DNA of 10,930 nt from Allopontixanthobacter sp041552775 (GTDB lineage: Bacteria > Pseudomonadota > Alphaproteobacteria > Sphingomonadales > Sphingomonadaceae). Position 1 is the first letter of the stretch; each line of letters opens with the position of its first letter. Location: positions 1 to 10,930 of the forward strand of contig JBFEKH010000068.1 of assembly GCA_041552775.1 (NCBI GenBank). Reading direction: 5' to 3'. The notes below the pieces were generated by a model, which saw only the letters and a list, made by a program, of their open reading frames with translations, searched no databases and was not told the origin of the DNA. Positions 1 to 5,856 of this stretch are shown piece by piece. Made by a program: the position numbers and the translations under genes.

Positions 1-72
1 ACAAAACCACGATAAGCCGACAGTCTGCTTTTGCTGAAATGCAAAGCGCTACTGAACGGCAAGAACTGGGTG
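1..72 (+). repeat. Dispersed repeat, copy 1 (cut by the window start), filled by a MITE-like element
   Basis: This block matches two other places in the window, 4359-4444 and 5458-5543. All three share the core GCCGAC (here 16-21), then N5, then GCTTTTG, and end in AACTGGGTG. The distance from GCCGAC to GGGTG is 52 nt in every copy. By hand count copy 1 is about 87% identical to the copy ending at 4444 and about 75% identical to the copy ending at 5543. Because the window starts inside it, its true left end is not visible. It encodes nothing recognisable. It is a short intergenic repeat of unknown function and ends exactly where the 157-bp element begins. Confidence 0.85.
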
Positions 73-229
73 TATTTTGTTGAAAAAGTCGGTCTTTTAG
101 AAGACCTAATAATTTCCTTCGAATTACCACTCCCGTTACGACACATCGCTTCTCCGCTCTGCGAAAGTTGATTAAATTTAAGCAGCCATACGCAGTAAAA
201 TTACGCACCATGAGTTTTTCAATAGAATA
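73..229 (+). mobile_element. 157-bp MITE-like element, copy 1
   Basis: The element is bounded by imperfect 15-bp terminal inverted repeats, TATTTTGTTGAAAAA (73-87) and TTTTTCAATAGAATA (215-229). It is flanked by a perfect 5-bp direct repeat GGGTG (68-72 and 230-234) that looks like a target-site duplication. It has no ORF of its own. Near the left end is a small hairpin, GGTCTT-TTAG-AAGACC (91-106). A second copy of identical length lies at 5544-5700, differing at about 10 of 157 positions. Size, terminal repeats, target duplication and lack of coding capacity fit a miniature inverted-repeat transposable element moved by a transposase encoded elsewhere. I cannot name the parent family from the ends. 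Confidence 0.8.
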
Positions 230-234
230 GGGTG

Positions 235-451
235 GAGAGCAAACGGTCCGCTCTTGGAACGATAATTCGCGAAAGCCGACATTCAAACACCATTGCTTCG
301 CATAACAGCCATGCGTGCAAATTCGTCACCTTAGCAATCTGCAAGCGAGGACTATCCGCCGTAGAGATTGCGGTCGTATTAGCCCCCATTAGCGCTGGTT
401 GCTTGGTGGGCCCCCTCTGTGTCATAATCCGTCCTAAGGAGGGTACGCTAA
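235..451. other. Intergenic region upstream of the TPR/FecR operon
   Basis: About 215 bp without a credible gene. The first 25 bp or so after the MITE retain weak similarity to the sequence after the second MITE (about 17 of 25 positions), so the host repeat probably continues a little beyond the insertion. A second GCCGACATTC-like motif occurs near 273-283. An open frame running through here and into the next gene has no protein features and no initiation signal. Confidence 0.5.
399..428 (+). promoter_or_regulatory. Candidate sigma70-type promoter of the TPR/FecR operon
   Basis: TTGCTT (399-404) lies 18 nt upstream of CATAAT (423-428), which matches 5 of 6 bases of the consensus -10 box. 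Transcription would start near 435, immediately before the Shine-Dalgarno sequence AAGGAGGG (436-443), giving a very short leader. The -35 box is weak, so this is only a candidate. Confidence 0.3.
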
Positions 452-832
452 ATGCTGCGATTACCATTTCGAAAATCCCTAGCCTGGGCGTCCTTGGCTT
501 TTGGCGCCCTGGCCAGCGCTCCCCTTTATGCAGAGACACTAGAGGAACTCGATTCGCTGTCTAATCTTTCGGCTGATGAAGCGCCGGGCATTGCCGCCGC
601 GCGCGAGCAAGCTGGTCGAGGCGAATATCTCGAGGCACTCGCCACACTAGAACGTGTTCTGGCAGCCCACCCAAAGTCGGGTGAGGCGCGCCTGATCCAC
701 GCGATCTACTTGTGCAAGATTGATGATAGGCGCGGTGGACTCGTCGAGATCGGAAAGCTCAAGACCAAGAATTATGAAAAACAGCTCCTGACTGACGCCC
801 GCGCCATGTGCGAACGCACCGAGGAGGATTGA
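452..832 (+). CDS. Small exported TPR-like protein
   Basis: A 126-aa protein. The start is well supported by AAGGAGGG 8 nt upstream. The N-terminus is a classical signal peptide: basic start, then a hydrophobic stretch ending ASAPLYA at about residue 27, followed by ETLEEL. The mature part is an all-helical TPR-like repeat: AREQAGRGEYLEALATLERV then LAAHPKSGEARLIHAIYLC, about residues 50-90. That length allows only one to two repeats, so it probably works by protein contact in the periplasm. It sits 4 nt ahead of the FecR gene, whose Shine-Dalgarno lies inside its 3' end, so the two are surely co-translated or co-transcribed. Function is inferred to be an accessory or partner of the FecR protein; I do not recognise a named family member. 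Confidence 0.85.
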   Translation: MLRLPFRKSLAWASLAFGALASAPLYAETLEELDSLSNLSADEAPGIAAAREQAGRGEYLEALATLERVLAAHPKSGEARLIHAIYLCKIDDRRGGLVEIGKLKTKNYEKQLLTDARAMCERTEED

Positions 833-836
833 AAAA

Positions 837-1748
837 ATGCGCAAACCTGACGGCCTGTTCGCCTCGCTGACCGCTGGCAGCATCGTCTTATCGTCATTGG
901 TTGCGAGCCCTTCTGCAGCCCAGCAGGTCGAAGTTGGCAATGCAGCGACTGTCGTTGGCGACGTCAAAATAAGTAATGCCAAGATTACCAAGCCGCGCAA
1001 GATAGAGCGGCGACAGCGCATCGCATGGGGCGATCTGATCGACACGGGCAAGCACTCGCAGATGCAAATTTTGCTACTCGATCGTTCGACCTTTGGCATT
1101 GGCGCCCGGTCGCAACTCAGGATTGATCGGTTTGTTTATGACCCCGGCAAGGAACGCTCGTTCCTCGGTACTTTTTTCAAGGGTGCCATGCGTTTCTTCT
1201 CGGGGAGGCAGGACGGTGTAAATAGCGCCCAAATCGAAACTCCCGCCGGGCGTATCGGCATCCGCGGCACTGCTCTAGATCTACTGGTCGGTAAAGAGGC
1301 TGAAAAGATTGCCAAGGACGAGGAATTTGTCGGCAAAGTGAAGAGCGACCAAGATGAGGCGACGCTGGTGGTATTGCGCGGGCCAGGTGCAGGAACCGAA
1401 GGTGGTTTGAAGCCCGGACTCGTCGAAGTCGAGGGCGGCGAAAAGACCGTCGTGCTCGATCAGCCTGGCCTTGCAGCCTATATCCCACGTGCAGGCGCAC
1501 AGCCAATCGGACCCTTCTTCATTTCAAATGAGGGGCTTTCAAAGGTCCAGGACCAACTTGCACCCGAAGTTGCCCGCGCGGCGGACGGCGGCGGGTTGCT
1601 CGGGAAATTGATTCCTGCGGCTATCGGCGCGGTGGCCCTTGGTGTCTTGCTGAGCGGCGATGACGACGACGATGCTGCAAGGCAACCCACGGCGGACACT
1701 AACGATAACAACGGCACAGTCGGCGGTCCGAATAACCCGATCCCCTGA
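837..1748 (+). CDS. Exported FecR-domain protein with C-terminal membrane segment
   Basis: A 303-aa protein. It starts 4 nt after the TPR gene stop, with GAGGAGG (821-827) 9 nt upstream. Residues 1-28 form a signal peptide (ending SPSAA, then QQVEVG). Residues about 60-150 are a FecR domain (PF04773-like): WGDLIDTGKHSQMQILLLD, then STFGIGARSQLRIDRFVYDP, then GAMRFFSGR and the hallmark IETPAGRIGIRGT. Near the C-terminus, residues 255-273 form a hydrophobic segment (GKLIPAAIGAVALGVLLSG) followed by five aspartates and an Asn/Asp/Gly-rich tail. FecR domains are extracytoplasmic. In classic FecR the protein is an inner-membrane anti-sigma regulator with a cytoplasmic N-terminal helix, but here there is a signal peptide and no sigma gene nearby. 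It is therefore better seen as an envelope structural or sensor FecR protein, possibly linked to the CHASE2 cyclase that converges on it. Confidence 0.9.
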   Translation: MRKPDGLFASLTAGSIVLSSLVASPSAAQQVEVGNAATVVGDVKISNAKITKPRKIERRQRIAWGDLIDTGKHSQMQILLLDRSTFGIGARSQLRIDRFVYDPGKERSFLGTFFKGAMRFFSGRQDGVNSAQIETPAGRIGIRGTALDLLVGKEAEKIAKDEEFVGKVKSDQDEATLVVLRGPGAGTEGGLKPGLVEVEGGEKTVVLDQPGLAAYIPRAGAQPIGPFFISNEGLSKVQDQLAPEVARAADGGGLLGKLIPAAIGAVALGVLLSGDDDDDAARQPTADTNDNNGTVGGPNNPIP

Positions 1749-1777
1749 TACTGATCAGCGCCGTTATTTCTGCCCCG

Positions 1778-4036
1778 CTATTTCTGCTTAGCCTGAAAAA
1801 CGCCGTCCCAGCTTTCGCCTGGCTGGTTGTGGCGAAGCGCGGCGATGCGTTGGCTGAAGACATCGTGCAGCCCACATATCCCAAAGGCCGCATATTCCGA
1901 ATAGCCTTTGGCCAGTGCAGCATCGGCCTTGTCCCATTGCTGCGCCCGATAGGCCTCGAGCATGGCGGCATGGGAACCGGCCAGTCGGGCAAAATCATTC
2001 TGGGAGAGCAATCCTTCATCGCCGAGCAGCGCAAATATCTTCTCGCTAGCATCGCGCCCCACCACGCGCACTCGGTCTATTTCTAGTATCGCAAATCCTT
2101 CAAGCCTTTCGGCAAGGGCGTTCCCGACGATGATCGGTACGCCATAGGTCTTGGTCAACCCTTCAAGCCGGGCGGCCACATTCACCGTGTCGCCGATCAG
2201 TGAATAGGACAGGCGTTGTTTGGAGCCCATGTTGCCGACGCAGCATAGGCCCGAATTGAGGCCGACCCCGATCTTCACCTCGCCAGGCCAGACGACGCCT
2301 GCGCGATCGGGCATGGTCCGGTTGAGCTGCTCAGTCTTTGCGATCATTGTCAGCGCCGCACGTGCAGCGTTGCGGTGATGGTCGGGATCATCGAGCGGAG
2401 CGTTCCAGAATGCCAGAATTGCGTCGCCGATATATTTGTCCAGTGTGGCCCTCCGCTCGAGAAGGATTTCGCTCATCGGGGTGAGAAAACCGATCAGGAA
2501 ATTGATCACTTGCTGCGGGCTATAGCGTTCCGAAATACGCGAGAATCCGCGAATATCGCACATCATTACGCTCATGTCCCGCTCTTCGCCGCCAAGCTCG
2601 AGCATTCCCGGATCGGCGGCAATCTGCCGGACGATTTCAGGTGAAAGATATCGGTCGAACGCGGCGTGGATGTAACTGCGCTGGCGTTCCTCGCGGTAGA
2701 ACACCGCCACAGTCTGCACCCCATAGATCATCGCGAGTGCAAGCGCGGGGTAGGTCGGGTCGAGCAAGTAATTTGCCTGCGTAAATGCGAACCAGCTTCC
2801 TGCCGCAACCGCTCCTACGCCGATCAGAGCCGCCAGCGCTCCCTTCGCTGCGCCAAGCCGCGGGAGTAGCAGCGCTAGAATTCCGCCTAAGATCACAACG
2901 AGCATCAATTCGAGCCCAAAAGCCCAGTCGGGTCGTTCAATGAATTGGCCGGAGAGGATTTGTTCTGCCGCTGCGGCGTGCACTGTAACGCCGGCAATCC
3001 GATCGCTGACCGGCGTGGAAACCAGATCCTGCAAGCCCACCGCGCTACCGCCGACAAATACGATCCGGCCATCCACCGCACGAGCCAGAGTATCATCGGC
3101 CATTGTGCCAGTTATGATCTGCCAGGCAGGGAGCATCTGACGTGAGCCCTGCTTGGGGAAATGCACCCACATCTCGCCTGCATTATTTACCGGGATTTCC
3201 TTGCCGTCCAATCGCACCGCTACCGCCGCGCCTGGAGCCGACGACGTCTCACCGCTGCCATCGCTCGCCACAAGGTTTGGCGACCCTGCTCCGCGTGCGA
3301 CCCGCACCGCTTCCAGCGATAATCCAGGGACCAATGTCCCCCTGTGTATCGCTACCAGCGGGACGCGGCGCACAATGCCGTCAGGATCGCTTTCGAGGCT
3401 GAGGGAGCCATTGCCGGTAGCCGCCGCCTCGAGTTCTGGCAGCGGCTGCAGGGATCCTGCATAGCTTCTGACATTCTGCATCGGCAGCGAGCCGTGCAAT
3501 GTGAAGTTCGCTTTGGGTTCGACGGCACGTCCACGTTTGCTAGCTTCCACGAAGAACCCGGTGACAACTGGCACTTTGCTGAAACTCTCGGCGAGGAGCG
3601 CGTCGTGGCTCGGCAACCGGGCAAACGCTGCGCCCAGTGCTCCGCTCAATTCCCCGCCGCGCCCCATTTTCTCGTAGCGCGCAGCGATCTTGTCGGGCGA
3701 GGTGCGGTCGGACTCGGAAAAGACGATATCGTAGACAACCGCTGCCGCTCCGGCCTCGCCCAGACGGCGGGTCAGCTCGGCAAGATCAGTGCGCGGCCAT
3801 GGCCACTGGCCAAGCCGCTCAATCGACTCTTCGTCGACATCGACGACCGCAACCCATTCCTCGCCCGCGCCCGCGTCCGCGCGCGGCGCAGCGACCTGAT
3901 AGGCATCAAAAACCTGCATCCGAACACGCTCGAGCGCCGCTGGGTTGGCAAGCTGCAGCATTATGACCAGAGCGAGCGACACGAACCCGGCCAAAGCCGG
4001 ACCCAACTTTCCTAGCCATTGAATAATTGCCGCCAT
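1778..4036 (-). CDS. CHASE2-domain class III adenylate/guanylate cyclase
   Basis: A 752-aa membrane protein. I chose the ATG at 4036 because GGAGGGGG lies just upstream; the frame stays open to 4087 but that start has no Shine-Dalgarno. Order: TM segment 11-29; CHASE2 extracytoplasmic sensor about 33-358 (VVDVDEESIERLGQWPWPR, VVYDIVFSE, and FVGGSAVGLQDLVSTPV followed by GVTVHA, all typical); three TM segments about 373-393, 397-419 and 424-446; then the catalytic domain about 483-673. Both metal aspartates are present, D494 (MCDIRGF) and D538 (YIGDAILAF). Transition-state residues N619 and R623 (VNVAAR) are also present, so it should be active. The purine-selecting pair is K534 and S612 (SLIGD), which favours ATP. 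A short helical extension follows (about 680-752). It probably makes cAMP in the cytoplasm in response to an envelope signal. It is convergent with the FecR gene, 29 bp apart. The ligand is unknown. Confidence 0.93.
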   Translation of the reverse strand: MAAIIQWLGKLGPALAGFVSLALVIMLQLANPAALERVRMQVFDAYQVAAPRADAGAGEEWVAVVDVDEESIERLGQWPWPRTDLAELTRRLGEAGAAAVVYDIVFSESDRTSPDKIAARYEKMGRGGELSGALGAAFARLPSHDALLAESFSKVPVVTGFFVEASKRGRAVEPKANFTLHGSLPMQNVRSYAGSLQPLPELEAAATGNGSLSLESDPDGIVRRVPLVAIHRGTLVPGLSLEAVRVARGAGSPNLVASDGSGETSSAPGAAVAVRLDGKEIPVNNAGEMWVHFPKQGSRQMLPAWQIITGTMADDTLARAVDGRIVFVGGSAVGLQDLVSTPVSDRIAGVTVHAAAAEQILSGQFIERPDWAFGLELMLVVILGGILALLLPRLGAAKGALAALIGVGAVAAGSWFAFTQANYLLDPTYPALALAMIYGVQTVAVFYREERQRSYIHAAFDRYLSPEIVRQIAADPGMLELGGEERDMSVMMCDIRGFSRISERYSPQQVINFLIGFLTPMSEILLERRATLDKYIGDAILAFWNAPLDDPDHHRNAARAALTMIAKTEQLNRTMPDRAGVVWPGEVKIGVGLNSGLCCVGNMGSKQRLSYSLIGDTVNVAARLEGLTKTYGVPIIVGNALAERLEGFAILEIDRVRVVGRDASEKIFALLGDEGLLSQNDFARLAGSHAAMLEAYRAQQWDKADAALAKGYSEYAAFGICGLHDVFSQRIAALRHNQPGESWDGVFQAKQK

Positions 4037-4095
4037 TGACCCCCTCCGGTGCAAAGACAGACTATCGTCGAATGCGGGCAGAAACAAAACCCAGG

Positions 4096-4124
4096 AATAG
4101 ATAGTCAGAGCAAAGTGCTATCAA
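4096..4124 (-). promoter_or_regulatory. Candidate sigma70-type promoter of the CHASE2 cyclase gene
   Basis: On the minus strand TTGATA (4124-4119, 5 of 6 matches to TTGACA) is followed after 17 nt by TCTATT (4101-4096, 4 of 6 matches to TATAAT). This predicts a start near 4089 and a leader of roughly 50 nt before the chosen ATG at 4036. If real, it also explains why the upstream in-frame start at 4087 is less likely. Confidence 0.35.
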
Positions 4125-4155
4125 GTGTCGAGCAATAACCCATTGATTGAGACCC

Positions 4156-4277
4156 TAGGGGCTCGCAAACAAACGGATTAGGCGCGACTATCACTCAATT
4201 GCCTTCCGATCCGACTGCATGTCGCGATTGCTGGGCCATAAGCCGAGGTTCCTCAAGTGGCTCAATTTGAGCCCCTA
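4156..4277. repeat. Separated 9-bp inverted repeat
   Basis: TAGGGGCTC (4156-4164) has an exact inverted partner GAGCCCCTA (4269-4277) 104 nt downstream. The stretch between holds no gene. It could be a remnant of a larger repeat boundary or chance; nothing else supports a role. Confidence 0.25.
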
Positions 4278-4358
4278 AGTTCAGTCCGATCGAATGGCAG
4301 CTGCTTTGGAGTAACGAATTCAGTGCCGAGAATGTCGCTAACTTGGTCGCTTCCTGTC

Positions 4359-4444
4359 GGTCTGTTTTTATCAGAAATCCACGATTAGCCGACGGGCTGC
4401 TTTTGGTGAAATCCAAAACGCTGCTGAACGGCAAAAACTGGGTG
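4359..4444 (+). repeat. Dispersed repeat, copy 3, without the MITE (empty site)
   Basis: About 86 bp aligned with 5458-5543 (roughly 76% identity by hand count). Its last 68 bp or so also align with copy 1 at 5-72 (about 87%). The common core is GCCGAC (4388-4393), N5, GCTTTTGGTGAAAT, and finally AACTGGGTG. In the other two copies the 157-bp element begins directly after GGGTG. Here GGGTG (4440-4444) occurs once and continues into GGAAATGCTC, so this copy shows what the uninterrupted site looks like. It lies between the cyclase promoter and the 85-aa exported gene and has no coding features. Confidence 0.85.
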
Positions 4445-4620
4445 GGAAATGCTCGTTCGGCTTCGATCCAAAAAACCTATGCGTGCGAATGGAGGCTGAA
4501 GCTGAGGACAAGCCGTGAAGCACCAGAAGCAAATCATCAGGAATTCATCGGTCTGCCATCATTTGCTTTGCTCACGATGCAAATAAGAATTGAGGTCCCT
4601 CAAGCTAGGAGTCCATAAAG

Positions 4621-4878
4621 ATGAAAAAGCTAATATTGTTGATGGCTATAGGTTCTGTCTTTTCGTCCCAGGCTATCGCTCACCCCATCGGCATCCAATA
4701 CTCAAGTCGCGGAGAGTGCGAATCAGCATATGCTGAGTTCAGCAAACTAGATCGCGAGAGGCTGAGCGGTCTTGGCTTCACACCGGGCGAAGCGCAGAAA
4801 ACCTTCCGCGATCTATTCGCATGCCAGTATGATGCAAACTCCAAAAAGTGGTATATTGTAATGATCGGGGAGTTTTGA
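4621..4878 (+). CDS. Small exported protein of unknown function, two cysteines
   Basis: An 85-aa protein with a clear signal peptide, MKKLILLMAIGSVFSSQAIA, probably cleaved before HPIGIQ. AGGAG (4607-4611) lies 9 nt before the ATG. The mature protein of about 65 residues contains exactly two cysteines (in GECESAY and in FACQYD), which could form one disulfide in the periplasm. Its end, DANSKKWYIVMIGEF, looks like a beta strand or two. I do not recognise the family. It stands alone on this strand, followed by a terminator-like hairpin, and is flanked on both sides by copies of the dispersed repeat, which suggests an accessory cargo gene in a variable region. Signal peptide, Shine-Dalgarno and terminator together make it likely to be real. 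Confidence 0.75.
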   Translation: MKKLILLMAIGSVFSSQAIAHPIGIQYSSRGECESAYAEFSKLDRERLSGLGFTPGEAQKTFRDLFACQYDANSKKWYIVMIGEF

Positions 4879-4896
4879 TCAGGAGCATAACTCGGT

Positions 4897-4943
4897 GGCG
4901 CCCGGGCGCACTTTGGTGTGCCCGGGGCCTTAGATGATTTTTT
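4897..4943 (+). terminator. Terminator-like hairpin after the 85-aa exported gene
   Basis: CCCGGGCGCAC (4901-4911) pairs with GTGTGCCCGGG (4916-4926) around a TTTG loop, with one G-U pair. The stem extends by three more pairs across a one-base bulge (4897-4899 with 4927-4929). A run of six T residues follows at 4938-4943. The run starts about 8 nt after the stem rather than directly, so the intrinsic terminator is imperfect, but the hairpin is very stable and only 18 nt after the stop codon. Confidence 0.65.
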
Positions 4944-5457
4944 CGGTTTCGTTTCCGCAAGCGACCAGCCTAAAAATAGGGGGTGACGACCAATCCTTTC
5001 GGCCCGTCGAAAATATCGGTAAAAGCCTATGATCTGGGAGCCGTAATGGATTTCGTGTCCAGAGTATTTGATACCATTATTGGCCCATGCAATTAAACCT
5101 GCTTCTTCGGCCCCAGCGGTCCCTGTTTTTGACGAGCATTGCAAACTCTAGCTGCCGACCCTTACCGGGGTTGTTCATTGCGCTCCTCAGATACGATCGC
5201 GCCTTGCAGGCATGGTCGGCGACCTCAATGTGCGATTTTGGGTGGTCAGCTTTTGGGCGACAAACTATGCTAAACGGACATTAAGGCGAGCGATTCCAGT
5301 GGGATCTGTGCGCCCCGATTGTGGAAAGCCAAAGCCACGTCCAAATCCACAGAAAGCGATCGTTAGGTACGATCTTGATCGCTTCGCCACCGATATGCAC
5401 CAAAACCGCGCAGGGCTTCGATTTGATCAAAGAGGGGGTTGTGGGTCGTTAGCGGCG
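4944..5457. other. Gene-poor region
   Basis: About 510 bp in which several open frames exist on both strands. None has a Shine-Dalgarno sequence, signal peptide, domain motif or plausible composition. A small inverted repeat, GATCGT-N5-ACGATC, lies near 5358-5374. Around 5243-5280 a stretch with GGTCAGCTTTTGG and AAACGGACATT loosely recalls the dispersed-repeat core, so part of this region may be decayed repeat copies. I see no gene here. Confidence 0.5.
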
Positions 5458-5543
5458 GGTCTGCTTTTATATGAAAAGTGGGATAAGCCGACATTCCGCT
5501 TTTGGTGAAATGCAGGAACCTGCTGAATGGCCGAAACTGGGTG
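5458..5543 (+). repeat. Dispersed repeat, copy 2, filled by the second MITE-like element
   Basis: Same organisation as the other copies: GCCGAC (5487-5492), N5, GCTTTTGGTGAAAT, then AACTGGGTG with GGGTG at 5539-5543. It is the most diverged of the three (about 75% to either of the others). The element that follows it is inserted at exactly the same base as in copy 1. Directly after the element comes GAGTGGATAGCGGACTG, probably the right part of the same repeat, beginning with a one-base variant of GGGTG. Confidence 0.85.
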
Positions 5544-5700
5544 TATTCTGTTGAAAAAGCCGGTCTTTTAGAAGACCTAATAATTTCCTTCGAATTACCA
5601 CGCCCGTTACGACACATCGCTTCTCCGCCCTGCGAAAGTTTATTCAATTTAAGCCGCCATACGCAGTAAAATTACACACCGTGAGTTTTTCAACAGAATA
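5544..5700 (+). mobile_element. 157-bp MITE-like element, copy 2
   Basis: Perfect 15-bp terminal inverted repeats, TATTCTGTTGAAAAA (5544-5558) and TTTTTCAACAGAATA (5686-5700). The flanks are GGGTG on the left (5539-5543) and GAGTG on the right (5701-5705), consistent with a 5-bp target duplication that has since mutated by one base. Length is identical to copy 1 and about 94% of bases match by hand count. The internal hairpin GGTCTT-TTAG-AAGACC (5562-5577) is conserved without change. The ends are better preserved here than in copy 1, so this copy may be the younger one. No ORF is contained, so movement would need a transposase from elsewhere. Confidence 0.82.
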
Positions 5701-5856
5701 GAGTGGATAGCGGACTGTTGGCTGCTTTCTCTTTAGGCAGGCGAACCACCAATTGGCGCATGTCCAGACGCAATTGATATTATTGAACTGGACTAAGGGC
5801 GTACAGTTATCAGCCTCGATTCCAGGATCCGGCCTTCGTAGCAATGCAGAAACCTT
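5701..5856. other. Intergenic region between MITE copy 2 and the lipoprotein gene
   Basis: About 155 bp with no gene. It starts with the presumed right half of the dispersed repeat (GCGGACTGTTGGCTGCTTTC at 5710-5729). No clear terminator for the minus-strand lipoprotein gene, which ends at 5857, is visible here. Confidence 0.4.

Noticed and set aside
71..231. Alternative reading of the MITE as a TA-target element with 13-bp ends
   Set aside because: It would need GGGTG to be tandemly present before insertion, but the empty copy at 4440-4444 has it once; a 5-bp GGGTG duplication explains all three copies.
232..564. 110-aa open frame on the plus strand overlapping the TPR gene
   Set aside because: No Shine-Dalgarno; it overlaps the well-supported TPR gene and begins right after the MITE. 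No domain-like features.
1764..1788. Direct repeat TATTTCTGC between the FecR and cyclase stops
   Set aside because: Only 9 bp and partly coding; likely chance. No convincing intrinsic terminator was found there either.
3344..4015. 223-aa open frame antisense to the cyclase
   Set aside because: Lies fully opposite the CHASE2 coding region of a clear gene; Arg-rich composition typical of an antisense frame in GC-rich DNA.
4680..5144. 154-aa minus-strand open frame
   Set aside because: Overlaps the 85-aa exported gene and the terminator hairpin, has no initiation signal and no recognisable motif.
5358..5374. Inverted repeat GATCGT-N5-ACGATC
   Set aside because: Six-base stem in a gene-free stretch with no T-run, promoter or nearby start; consistent with chance.
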